Shown here piece by piece: positions 31,195 through 43,368 of a stretch of 64,000 nt of DNA. The position numbers and the translations under genes are program-made. Source of the stretch: Isoetes taiwanensis (Eukaryota > Streptophyta > Lycopodiopsida > Isoetales > Isoetaceae); assembly GCA_021234155.1 (NCBI GenBank), contig JAJEKV010000002.1, forward strand, positions 37,177,107-37,241,106, read 5' to 3'. The notes beneath the pieces were generated by a model. It searched no databases. It saw only the letters and a program-made list of their open reading frames with translations, and had not been told where the DNA came from. Positions within the stretch are counted from its first letter, which is position 1. The number at the start of each line of letters is the position of its first letter.

Positions 31195-33713
31195 GTAAGA
31201 GCAAAGGGGACTGCATGGGATGCTCTGAGGCAAAGGGACGGCAGAAGAACCTGGCCTTGCCGCCCTTGCCTTGTCTCGACGGAGGCGTTTCCCAAACCCT
31301 ATGTTTTGTTCTCTCATGAGAAAAGGGCTTTCGTTATAAGCCGTTGGATTTTTTGAATTAAAAGAGGGCTTTCTTTATAAGCCCTCTGATCTTAACCATT
31401 GAAACAAAAATTGCACAAATTGCATGCAAAAACTTGGTGCACTCTAGATGTACTGATTAGTATGCCTCGTGCAATACGCCCATGAAATCATATGAAAACC
31501 ATGCCAAAAAGTGTATAAAATCACAAAAAAAACCCCCTGTTATAATGCTACATATTCATATAGTATCCTGATGCATTTCAACCTAAATTTCGTGGTGATT
31601 GAAAACTATAGTTGTGAATAGATGCAAGTAAATGGAACATTTGATAAATTGTGAAATTGTTTTGTCTGATTTCTATTGCCAGGCCTCAGCATCAGGCACC
31701 GCTCTACTGCGGCTTACTATTTCTGATAGGTAAGCTCTTAACGATTAACTTTTTCATCTTTTTCTATGAACACATGAATGGTGCATTGGGCTTGAATGGT
31801 GCGTTGGGCTTGAATGCTTGGAATGCAAACTATGATGCAAGATATTTGTTACATTACGATTGTTTTTTTTTTTTTTTTTTTTTTTTTCAGGCTTGCAGCT
31901 GCATGTTTAGCTTCTGGAATCGAAGCTAAGGGTAAATTCGTTGCAAAGGAGCTGGCGCCCATCTTCCGGGTTATTGTGTATTATTGATACAAAGAGAGTG
32001 AAAGAATAAAGTGCAAGCTTACTCCATTCTCCAGCTCCACTGTAACAATTTCTAGCATCTGGAACATGGTGCTGGCATGTATTTTCTTGAATCTTTTTGC
32101 TTTTGCTTGCAGGTTCAAAGACATGAGAATTCTTTCTAAAATTTATTTTTGCATGTTCTAATTGTATATAACCAATACCTTGAATGTGTATTCAGGAGCA
32201 TCTGGACATTCACATGCTGAAGGCTGTGGTTTGAACTGTTATGGAGTTAGCTTGCAAGGTCTACTTTGGTAAGTTTGATGATGTTTATACGTGTTAGAGG
32301 AGCTCTCACCCCTGTGCAAGCAAGGTGAGGTCTTTAATAGAATGCTTTCAGTTGGACTTAATTTTTGCTTTGCCCATTTACTTATTGTTGGTCGTTTTTT
32401 AGTTTTGGCAGGGTTGCATTAAGAGGCATCATTCACCAATCATTGTTGGCATTGAACTAGCAACAATCACGTCTTTGAGAACAAGGTCAAGATGCCTGTA
32501 AGCATTTATTTTCATATGTTGTATTTGAAGTGGAGTAAAAGTTGAAATTAGGGCTCAGAATGGAGAATTTGAGTGGGCATGATTTATTGCTTCGAAAGCA
32601 AACGGGTTTGGTACAAATCCTGTTTGTCATAGCTCAGCTGAATAGAGTTGATGATACTGGTGTATAAAAAAGTGATTCCAAAAACAATTCACGAAGTTAC
32701 AGGATTACAAAACCTCTCTGTTTTACAAGATTGACCAGGTTCTCTGCTCCCCCCTTTTTTTTTGATGTTTCAAGTGATGATTTGAACTTGATACGAAATT
32801 ATATGTTGTTTCCACAGAAGCAAGAGCAATGCATAATCTTGGGCAGGCTGGTCTCAGATTCTGGAGCTCAAGTATAAATATTGTCAAGGATCCAAGATGG
32901 TAAAGAGGGAAGGAAGCATGGGGATGGGGAAGAGGGCAAGAAAGGTCTGCAAGAAGAGGATTCCACAGAGGAGTCTTTCGCTCAAGGTTTCTGCCTGCTG
33001 CAACCATATGATAGTCTATGATGTGGATAGCTGGCTGCGCATAGACCGCTACCATTTCGATGCAAAGGTATATTTCATCATGACTATATTTTAATGTTTT
33101 TCATACACTTTTTGCATCAAATCTCTTCATCCTTTCATCAAATCACTTTTTGCATGCATCTGATTTCACCCTCTTCACCTTAAACCATGCATTAATTAGT
33201 CATATGATGCTAGATTTTTATGTTGGGTTCAATGTGGATTTTCCAGAAACAAATAAATGCTGAGTTGTAAAATACATTAACTTAAAAATAATAGTGTCAC
33301 ATCTGACGCATGCCATGTCTATTTTAACTATATTAAAACCTTCAACGGGTAACTCAAGAAGATCTGGATGATACCTAAAATGTGCCATTCAAAAATTGTG
33401 TGAAGGGCAGCATGTCAGCTTTGTTATATATTTTTACAATCACGTTAATGGTGTACAACATGTGCTGATCATCATTTTCTCACAAATACCGTGAGGAACG
33501 CCTCAGGATTGGATGGGTAATTGCCATTTCTTTTTTGTTTTCGTGGGTGTCAAATCACGTTTCCTTTTCCTTTTTGTTTAATGTTGCTACTTGCATTTAT
33601 CCAGGTTTGGAACCTAATTGTGGGACATTTGTTTTTACACATACAGCAGTGCATGGAGGAAAAATTGTTCTATTGAACTTGAATCGAGCTCTGACTAACT
33701 TATTTACTATCAG
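31195..33713. other. No gene recognised; exon-like pieces
   Basis: At 31862-31888 a T27 tract ending in tttcag precedes a frame LAAACLASGIEAKGKFVAKE that reads like an exon but matches nothing I recognise. A frame at 32897-33070 is basic, ends at a GTATAT donor-like site, and is also unassigned. These could be upstream exons of the synaptotagmin fossil or of another gene, but I cannot show it. Around 31320-31400 the word gggctttc(g/t)ttataagcc is repeated. Confidence 0.4.
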
Positions 33714-34721
33714 GTCGAGGATGTCGCCACTCAAGAACTCACTGTTCAGATCTATGATGAAGAAGTGGTCCAGGCTGCTCAACTCTTGGGTGGCGCACGG
33801 TTCCCTCTAAAGGATTTGGAACCTAGGGTCTTAAAAGAAGTTCAATTGGCATTGGTGAAGGATTTGGAAAATGATCGAGAACATAAGGATAGGGGTTTGG
33901 TGTGTTCCTTGGCTTACTCTTCTCAGAAGTTTGTCTGCGACAAACTCTTATGCTAATTGCATTTCTAACATGTAGGTGCGTCTAGAACTTTTGTACAATC
34001 CATTTGGTCAAGTGCGCAAAGTTGCCAGAATGGCAGCAAAGGGAAGAGTTGTACTCACACCACTAGAAACAGTTCTCCAAGAAAGTATCCAGGAGCAAGC
34101 AGAGTCATCACCTGAGGTTATGATGCCATCTCCAAGAACAGAGTCTATATCAGATTATTCTCCCTCCATATTTTCACCTACAGACTCAAAACAAGAAGAT
34201 TTTGTTCGTGGCATTCTTTCAGTAACAATTGAACGGGCAGAAGACCTTATTCCCGCAGATTATAATGGGAAGTCAGATCCTTACGTAGTTCTCAATATGA
34301 AAAAGAGCGACCAAAAGCAGAAAACTAAGGTGTGTGATACAGACTTCTAATATGGCAATGTCAGTGCTCAATTGACATTTTGCATATGGTGACAGATAAT
34401 ATACAAAACTCTAAATCCGGAGTGGAACCAAACATTTGATTTCGTGGTGGAGGACGCCATCCACGACCTGCTAATTCTCAAAGTCTGGGACCATGATACT
34501 TTCCGTAATGTAAAGTTCTATATTTAGTCTTCAGATTTCTGCCTATATCAAATTTATTTGCCTCTAAAAAGCATTGTATATTGCAGGACTACATGGGAAG
34601 ATGTGTTGTGACCTTGTGACTTGGAATGCAAACTGGATGGTGTTGAATCTGGAAAAGTGTACTTCACCTCCGGTGGAATCCTCAGCCCATCAGTGAACAC
34701 CTCACTATGCTAAATGCTTGA
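33714..34721 (+). pseudogene. Plant synaptotagmin (SYT4/5, E-Syt type) C-terminal half
   Basis: Plant E-Syt/SYT proteins tether the endoplasmic reticulum to the plasma membrane through C2 domains. Four exons are clear. 33714-33899 (VEDVATQELTVQIYDEEVVQ..., end of C2A) and 33976-34329 (VRLELLYNPFGQ, linker, then C2B start ILSVTIERAEDLIPADYNGK SDPYVVLNMKK) come first. 34396-34509 (IYKTLNPEWNQTFDFVVEDA) and 34587 onward (DYMGRCVVTL) follow. Introns are 76, 66 and 86 bp or less, all GT-AG, phase 0. The last exon hits TGA at 34617 after TL. The remaining pieces KLDGVESGKVY and LHLRWNPQPISEHLTMLNA lie in two other frames, so an internal deletion and frameshifts broke it. The SMP domain and most of C2A are missing upstream. 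Confidence 0.85.
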
Positions 34722-36600
34722 TATTTCCATACCCCACCACAAATCCTCCATTGTATACTAATTTATGCATAAACCTATCTTCATCAGCCAGACACACTTC
34801 TTGAGCCACTGTATAACATAATTCATAGAGGACAAGCAATATATATTTTTCTTCTCAGGTTTTTTTTGTTATTGGGCCTTCTTCTCACAGCAGTATAGCA
34901 TCATTGATGAAACTTTTCCTCAGCTTTTTCCTGACCTCTCCTTGTTCATACTGATGTCTCTCATCTAATTGATACGTGGAGGACATCTTTCAATACAACT
35001 TCCTTTCTTGACCTGGTTGCTCTGTTAGTTTTACTTGAGCTATTAGTGAAGGACCTCTTTGGAGAATGCATATATTTCATCCTGATTTGTTGGCCAATAA
35101 AATATGTCTTCTTGCATGCCACAAAAACTGAGCCGCTTCCATCATTATGTGGGATCATTTTTATTTCGAGTACTGCCCTGAATCGTGGAGATGATGCTCA
35201 GCCGTATCAAATTAGGGGAGATGAATAAGAAAACAGAACAAGTACTAGGTGCCTATAATAATGTGCAATCAGACATAGCTATGCAATCTAAAAGCTATCT
35301 ATAACCGAAATGCCTGCCTTTGCAATGCAAATTTCACCCTGCTGGATGAGGTTTTTTCCTCTTTTGTTGTTAATTAATGTTGATATATCAGTGAAGGATG
35401 GCCCCATATTTCCAATATGATTTTGCATTGCGGCCTGCAATGCGTTGATAAAGACGTAAGGTGTTTGTTATTTCCAAGAGGCAATTGATACAGCAGCAAA
35501 AGTAGGTTCTTTGGTTTTAAATGTTGGATTTGTTTTTTATCTTTGTATAGAAGAAGATATAGGGTTGATGGGATGATTTTTTAAGGTTGTTTGCTCAGGA
35601 ATACTATTGCGTTGCCCATTGCTTTTGCAGATCTGTTTCTTTCTCCTGAATTTTCTACTTAATTGTTCTTTGTATCTTTTGTTTTCTTTATCCTGCATTT
35701 ATGTTTTACTACAGGAAAATACAAGATTTTCTAAAAGCGCTTTATTTTGCTCAATACGTCAGAGAAGTGACATTGTAGCAGTAAATAGTGCAAGTGCAGA
35801 GAAGGGTGAAAAAGCATGATATCAAACTCTCCATTTCCTTACAAAAACCAACCTGTCATGCACATAATTTGTCTATCGGTGCCCAATGGATTGAATGTTT
35901 AGTAAATTACCCGATGGTACCTTCGGTAGTTGTTAAATAAGAAAATAACCTAGATTTTCCACCTAAGATGCGGACTTCATTTCTTGAGAATTTTTAATGG
36001 AGAATGCATGGAAGAACAACTAATCGTGCAACTTGAAGCCGCAAGTAGTTTTATTAGAATCATTAGGCATTTTCTTGGTACATCTCTCAATATTGTTTTA
36101 CCTCCACTTTCAGATTGTGAGAAGATGATATGACTTTATTTTAAGTCCCCGCAATATCACATCTCCATCCAAGTTGTGATTACTTTATCTTTTGACTAAT
36201 TCCTAGCTAAGTTATTGGTTGGTTTAACTTCCAATGCCTCTTATCGTGAGAATTTGAGAGGCCTCTTGGTGGTATCTGAAGTTTGAAAGCATATTGTTAT
36301 TATAGGTCCAAAATATTTAAATTAACTCTTCCTGTACTTAGGACTTAAGAGGCAAAATATGTTACTCAAAAGGCTCTACAACGAAAGGTTCAATACAAGT
36401 TTCTACAACAATTTCGCATAAGGTAGTAGAATAACTAAATAAACATTACAGGTGACGCTCCTTTACACTACAGACACAAGTACATTTTCACACTTGGCAT
36501 TGCATTACGTTTATGAACACAAACACATTTAAAATTTTATTTCGCACGTCTACAATTAATGCCGGCCACACGTTTCTAGTGTATAAATTATGAGTCATTG
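34722..36600. other. Intergenic, no gene recognised
   Basis: AT-rich, with short open frames only and no recognisable motif or repeat structure. Confidence 0.5.
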
Positions 36601-39002
36601 CTCATTTTTTGCGGAGTCGTCTGGTTCTTTTCTTGGGTCAATTTGCATTTAGCTTTGTATAATTGTCATGGTTGTATGCTTCCTTGGATGGCCTATCTAT
36701 CTTCTTGTCGCCTATCTTATTTCTTCCTTCATTTAAAATTGACTAGTCCTTCTAGTTTTGGGTGGTGATTGGCGTGTTTGATTTAATATGTTCGTCCTAG
36801 TGATAGTTTCTCCCTTTGATGATCTATTTTATGTTCTTTTGCTCTCTCTTTCGGATTTGAAGGTTTGAAATCCCGTCTTGTTTTGTAGGTTACATAGTGG
36901 GTAAAAGTAGAGTTGTTAGATGGTGGTTTTGTCAGGTTCCCTTGGCCATAGTTCAACAAGGGACTAACTACTTTATATCTTGCTTTTACGCCAAGTCAGT
37001 TTTGCATTTAGTTGCTTCATTGCGTTTTTAGCAGTTCCTCACCATATCCTGTATTTAATCAACACATGCCAGTTGCCCCCTTTTTGTTGACATTTTTGGC
37101 ACTTGCCTAAGGACTTAAGCACAAGTTGTCGGGCGAGTCAGGTATTTCCAGTGTCTTGTATATAACCTTCTCCATTTAGATATTTTGGCATTTTTCTGCC
37201 ATGAACTTTTTCTTAGCTGCATTCGTCATGAGTTCCTTAGCTGCATTCGTCACGAGTTGGTGATTCATGTTAGTTCATGCCATGTTGCTTTTGGTTGTTC
37301 TCGACGCTTTTAAATCTCGTAGACATGGTTGTGGTCCATAACGTCTCTATTTTCTACCACAATTAGTCCTTTTAGTGCACTTTGCTTGCATAGTTAGATG
37401 TGGTTCTTTTTTGCTTGGGATCTCAGGTTCCCCCGTCGTTGGTCTAGTGGTACCATTTGTGGTGGTCGCTTACATTTGTCGTTTTGCAGGAGTTTTACAT
37501 TGGGTTGCATTCTTGCTACATTGGTGCTTGTGACATTTAGTTGCGAATCTTTTGTTGGATTTCTTTATGTGGCTAGTTCCTTGTAATTGTGATGACCACC
37601 TAGCCATGTGCCCCTTCAATTCTTTTGGTTCATTGGCTTCTTTCCACTGCCTTTATTCGTTCCTTTTACTACATGGCGTCCATTATTCCCTTTTGTCGAC
37701 TTTTGTTCCATTTGTCTCGTTGAGCTCTTATGGTATCCCTTGAGCCCTAGCTCTTGCAGTCCGGGTTGTGCTTGAGTTGCTTCCATACGTCGTTACACTG
37801 CTCTGCTTGTCCGAGTTGTCCCGAGTGTCTGATTGCTCTTAGCATTCTTATATCATGATTTCTCAGCGATAGTTTGTTCACTTGCACATGCATGATTTGT
37901 TCCTCTCATTCGTGCCTTTCCCGTGGTCTTTTCAGTTGTAGTTTGTTCGATTGCCCAATTTATTTCCCTCGCCTTTCCATTTCGAAGTGGTTTTCTAGTG
38001 CCTCTTTTCTTTATCCCATTTCTCCATCCATTTCATTTGCTTTGCTTTCCCTTTTTGCTCTAAGATTCTTGAGCTTTATTTCTAGGTGTATGTATAGGTT
38101 GGTAGTGCATGATGGTTTCTCATATGTTCTCAATTGTTCTTTTGGATGCCCTTATGAGGGCCATACTCTCTCTTTTATCATTGATTCTTCGTTTCTCATG
38201 AATGCCTTCGAGGGCTTTATTTGCATTTGTGGCCTTAGCTCTTTTGTCCCAATTTGCTCTGTTCCTCCATTTCTAATCTCTTATTCCATCCATTTCATTA
38301 TAATCTCCCATTCCTCTCTTTTTTCATCTTGCATTTTTGTCCCTTTCCTCTTTATTTGATAATTTTATCTCTTGAAATGTCTTTGCCCTCGTCAACCAAA
38401 TTTGCAAGTTGGTCACCGAGTTGTTCTCTTAACTCTGCTTCTTCCGACGGTGTTATCTATCACCCTTTAAGTTCCTGGAATTCTTTGTTCCGATATGGGT
38501 TCTTTGGTCCAGTCCTCTAGATTGTTCTTGAGTCTCAAGGTCCCTATCGTTGTTTCTACGTTTGAAAATTCGCTTGGATCTGTTATGCATGCGGGTAGAC
38601 ATTCATGAATTTTAGTCCTTGATATTTCTTGTTATTGTTTCTACGTTTGAAAATTCGCTTGGATCTGTTATGCATGTGGGTACACATTCATGAATTTTAG
38701 TCCTTGATATTTATTGTTATTGCTCTATTTATTCTTTTACTCCATATATGTTCTCATATATTCTTAGTGGTTCTCATGGATGCCCTTATGAGGGCCTATA
38801 CTCGCTCTTGTCATAGATTCTTAGTGTCTCGTTAGTGCCTTTGAGGGCCTTTGGTTATTTCCATTTTGTATCCTTGGCCACTTTGTCTCGTTTTGCTTTG
38901 TTTCTCTATGCTCGTTCCCTTTTTCTATCCATTTCATTCTAGTCTTCTGTTTGTCTTTTTCACCCTATGTTTATTCCCTTTCTCTCATCTTTGCCCTGCT
39001 AA
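36601..39002 (+). repeat. Strand-asymmetric repeat tract (pyrimidine-rich on plus strand)
   Basis: Mirrors the composition of 20.2-23 kb but in the opposite orientation: C/T-rich, with Phe/Ser/Cys-rich frames and no domain. Internal duplications exist. tggatgcccttatgagggcc occurs at about 38142 and 38775, with related sequence after each. An 85-bp unit containing tgtttctacgtttgaaaatt is tandem at 38551 and 38636. No gene is supported. Confidence 0.55.
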
Positions 39003-41723
39003 AATGAAATGAAATGAAATGTATTATGTCTGTGGAGGCCTCTCAGGCCTATAGACAAGAATTTACTTATCTTGATAAAACAGTTGATGAGTTTCAGTTT
39101 CCTCATCTAACTCCTCACCCTCGCTCTCTTCTTCACTATCATCTAATAAAGTGTTTACAATATGTACATTGTTCTCCCTGTATGTCAACACATCAATAAT
39201 GAAAGAGCCTATTTTATCACCTGGAAGTGAGAAAAATGTTGTGAGATCATTTGCTTCAATTTCAAAACGGTCTCGCATCAATTTGTATGCGGGGCATCTC
39301 AACAGCACATGTTCTTCATCTTCTACTTCACCACTTCCACAAACTTTACACTCCCTCATTTCTCTGGGAATGGTCCTACCCCATCGTCCCACTTCAATAC
39401 CAAGGCGGTGTGAACTCAGACGTATCCTGCTAATCATGTGTCTTTTCTTTACTGATATATCTTCATGCAGATGTGCTGCAACCTCCAGCTCAGGATTCAT
39501 GTTTTATTTATATAAAAGCATCTTAGTCATAGGACTCTGCCACATTTTTCTTTTGACCTTACCATATACCCATTGTCTAAGATCACCATCATACAACATC
39601 ACATCTTCCCAATTAATGTCTCACCTGTTTAGCCATATTTTTATGCTAAAGAACCACCCTTTCTGTTCACTTGCCTGCATGGCACGGTATGGCATCCTAT
39701 TAGTATCCATTCTTCTAACTTTCTTCAGATAACGAATGCATCTAAGTATTGCTTCTCCCTCAAGGGGAATTATTCCACACTCGGCTAGCATCATTTGGTA
39801 TAGAGTCTGGATCTTCACTCCCAATTCTAAACGCAAAAACTTCTTTAAGACCTATTCAATGTCCTCCCACAGTCATTTTGGCGAACCCGGCCCCCAGATC
39901 TCGCATCCATACAAGACTACACTTTGGACTAAAGATTGGAAGAGCCTAATCTTTAGTTGCCATGCCCACAGTGAAATTCGCCTGCACATGCTTTGCATCG
40001 CATATAGGGCCTTCAGCCCTCCTTCAATTCTCTGTACAATGCAGGTATTCCATCTATGGTTTCTACTTATCATCAATCCTAGATATTTGTATGCATCACA
40101 AGTATCTATGGCCCTATCTTTATATTTGAACTGGTGATCTTGTCGGAGTGCTCCCACTGTCATATTTTTCGTCTTTTCAGGGTTAACTTCCATACCTTTC
40201 GCTTCATAAAAGCTAGCCAGTGAATTCATATGCTGCTGCATGTGTTCTCGTGTCCGTGCAAAAATTACCACATCATCTGCATACATTAGCAACTGTATGA
40301 CATAGCCATTTATATCTGTACCTCCCATGACATCTGAGCCATTCCTCGCCATCAATGAATAGACCAAATAAGGTTGGAGACATGGGGCACCCTTGCTTCA
40401 CACCTATATTACTAGTTACATACTCTGAAATCTCCTGAGACATAGGTGTAGACAGCTGTACTAAGACCTGCTCATATAATACTTGGACCGCATCTTTTAG
40501 ATCTGTAGGTACTTGTAATTCTTCCATCCGTTCCCATAGCTTTTTCCTGGGCACCTTATCAAATGCCTTCTTAAAATCTACATATAGAACATAAACAAGT
40601 TTTTTGGTACCTTTAACAGAGTCCATGATGGTTTTCAATACCAGTAAGTGGTCTAGGGTGGACCTATTCAGTCTAAAACCAGCCTGCGCCTCAGCTCTTA
40701 CAGCTTTTGCCTCTGCCCATCTACTTATTTTCCTCTCTAAAATTGTGGCAAAAAGTTTAGAGAATAGGCTACTTACCATGAGTGTTCTGTAATTATTAAC
40801 ATCTGTCCTCGCGCCACCCTTGTGAATTGGGACAACTCTGTTTAATTGCCATTCTTTGGGAAAACCCTGAGTCAATGCAGCATTAATCATTTTCGCAACT
40901 ATGTTATGTATTGACTCGCCTGCCCACTTCAAATGTTCAGCACATAGTCCATGTACATCCTTGGCTTTTCCATTTGCGAGTTGCCTTATACCTTCAGCCA
41001 CTTCTTCTACTGTAATCACTAGCTTTGATTGCATTTTCGTTTCACTCGGAATCTCCTCATCATGATACAGTTTTTTAACTTGCTCCCATAATTCACTGGC
41101 AGTCAGGGGAATCTCTTGCTTACTAGTCCCTTTCAGCTTGCTCCAGAAAGCCTTTGGCTCCTCAAGATATTTATTGACTAGCATTGATTGCTGATTTCTT
41201 AGAAACCTCTTTTTTTTTTGCCTAACCAATTTTTGATATTCTTTTCTGCATTGAACTCGCTTCTCTCCCCTGCTGTTTCTAAACATCTTTTTTGCATTTC
41301 TACAATTGCTATCAAACCACGAGTTGCATTTCATACCTTTTTGTACACGCTGAGATGTGAAACATTTTATTGATGCAGTAACTAAGATTTTATGCCTTCT
41401 TGCGCTGATTTCATTTACTTTATCTGACCAATCCACTTCTCCAATCAGTGCCTCTACTACTTGCTCATAGCATTTTTCCTTTTTCGGATTTAGTCTCCCA
41501 CTTACGATGCTGCATGAAGTCTGTCTTGTGTTACATATAAAAATAGGTAATTTAATACCAAGAGGAACATGGTCTGACTCCAATTGCTCTTCCATAACCA
41601 CAAATTCTAAAATATGATCCAATGCTGCCCTTGAGGCTATCATATAGTCTACTACGCTCTTGGTTCTACACGTGCATTGAGATGTCAGCGGAAACTTACC
41701 AATGCCATTACAAATGATCATTG

Positions 41724-41724
<1 letters not shown>
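39003..41724 (-). mobile_element. 5'-truncated LINE with zinc-knuckle C-terminus
   Basis: Reading the minus strand: the endonuclease C-terminus (SVVDYMIAS, LESDHVPLGIKLP); the reverse transcriptase (ANGKAKDVHGLCAEHLKW, VVPIHKGG, LYVDFKKAFDKVPRKKLWER, GVKQGCPMSPTLFGLFID); then after one frameshift near 40310 the catalytic LLMYADDVVIFARTREH (YADD intact). Thumb sequence YKYLGLMISRNHRWN and, after further frame changes, the zinc motif CKVCGSGEVEDEEHVLLRC (C-x2-C-x10-H-x4-C) follow. Three or four indels are enough to explain the damage, so the copy is relatively young. The 3' end is gaggcctccacagacataat followed by (CATTT)4, not poly(A). The 5' end stops in the endonuclease at a (GA)n tract. It is the same clade as 8.7-11.6 kb and is not L1-like. 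Confidence 0.92.

Positions 41725-41725
<1 letters not shown>

Positions 41726-41803
<78 letters not shown>
41726..41803. repeat. (GA)39 microsatellite at LINE 5' junction
   Basis: 78 bp of uninterrupted GA. It marks the 5' end of the truncated LINE; beyond it the tandem-repeat sequence known from 23.8 kb resumes. Confidence 0.95.
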
Positions 41804-41805
<2 letters not shown>

Positions 41806-43338
41806 AACATTGCCGCTGCTAAATAAATGAAAAAGCTCTAGCAAAAAAACAAACTAACCTAAGAAAATAACATGAACACGAACCACATATCCAAAATGAA
41901 TAAGCGAAAGAAGGAAGGCGCCATCAAACTCAATCAACAAGATAAGATAAGATAAGATAAGATGGATTTTTACAAGCCCAAATTGAAACAAAAAAGCAAA
42001 CCATGAAAAATATAAACAACAAGAAAAGAAAACATATCAAACTAGACCTAGAGAAGACCACCACAAACAACAAACCAACATTTATAAAAACAGATATAAT
42101 CAAGCAAATAAGCTAAGGGGCCAAAGCCAAACATGGTTTTAGGGTAAAAAGAATCGACAAAGTCCATGGGCATGGCAAAGTGGAAAAAGGGGAAGAATAT
42201 ATTGATGGCTATAGTAAAAGAAAGCAGGAAAATCAAATGAAAATAGGCAACAAACATAAAATACATATGCCTGGGAATTAGAAATAAAGCATAATCATTA
42301 TCTTAGCACTTTCCAAAGTTGATATAGAACATCAAAACCAAACAGCCTACATCATGCAAATCACAAAAGATAAGTGAAGGGAAAAAGAACCTGGATCAGA
42401 AGAAAGCTGCATCCATCTGAAAATCAAGTCATAGTCAAATTGTATGGGAATCGCACTCCTTAAAATCTGCAAGAAAGAAAAATGAGAGCAAAACAACAAT
42501 GGTTAACCAATTCCATCAACTAATCAAGCATAGGGTATGGTCGCCCTCTGCCGTGACCCCACCTCGGAGCATGGGTGAGCGATTTATCGTCATGCTGCCA
42601 TGGGTATCCGCGTCTATGTACCGTCGTATTGTGGCCAGGTGTGAGAACCTGAGGAAAAAAGACAAAGGAACCAAAAAATCAAAAAGCAAGAAAAAAGACG
42701 ATTAGAAACTACTCCCCTACTATGCTCGCCAAAGCACTTTTGATCATATCACTTGTCCAGAGTATCGGATTCACGTAATTCTTGGATGATTGGAAAGCTT
42801 ATTCAGATAGCTTTCTGAAAATGTAAGGTTGAAGTAGATTGGATGTCAAAAAGGCGTAAAAAGGGCAGATCCACAATTTTAGCTAAATAGAGCTCGACAA
42901 AACACTTTTTCCCATATCTCCCTCCCAGAATATCAAAGTCAGGCGATTTTTGGAGAGATAGAAAGCTTATCTAGAAAGCTTTCCAAGGATGTAGAAATCA
43001 AACTTTTGGAATGGCTCTAAAAAATGCATATTAATGATTTCGGCAGAAAAAGCTTGGCAGGATGCTTTTTCACATATCTCCCTCCCAGAATGTCGGATTC
43101 AGGCGATTTTTAGATGATGAAAAGCTTATTGAATGAGCTTTCAAATCATATAAAATTTGATTATGGTTGGAGAAAAGAAGCTGTGAAAAGATTCGATTGA
43201 AAATTTCGGCCAGATTCAGGAGAAAAATACTTGAAGAAAAGCTTGAACAGATTTGATGCTCAAAAACAAGAATAAGGGAATAAAACAGAAAGGATATGAC
43301 TTGGAAAGCTAAGAATAAACTAAGAGTAAGCAAATAAA
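41804..43338 (-). repeat. Repeat tract related to 20-24 kb
   Basis: Starts with ccaacattgccgctgctaaa, matching the unit at about 23795. Contains (GATAA)5 at 41938-41962 followed by gatggatttttacaagccc, which looks like another retroposon 3' end on the minus strand. At about 42745, 42913 and 43073 a unit of 160-168 bp repeats: catatctccctcccagaat, then caggcgatttttgga, then gaaagcttatc...gaaagctttc. Palindromic gaaagctttc words occur in each unit. No gene is supported. Confidence 0.65.
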
Positions 43339-43368
43339 GAAGTTGACACCAAGAATCAAAGATCCAGC
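43339..43368 (-). repeat. 30-bp shared word at the break of the pogo transposase
   Basis: Identical to 20056-20085 and in the same orientation. On the minus strand it begins exactly where transposase homology stops (MWNA followed by AGSLILGVNF). It therefore looks like the first bases of a repeat element inserted into the transposase gene. Confidence 0.75.

Noticed and set aside
37398-38520. Plus-strand Phe/Cys/Ser-rich frames resembling multi-pass membrane proteins
   Set aside because: Same compositional effect in the opposite orientation, with internal DNA repeats crossing frame boundaries.
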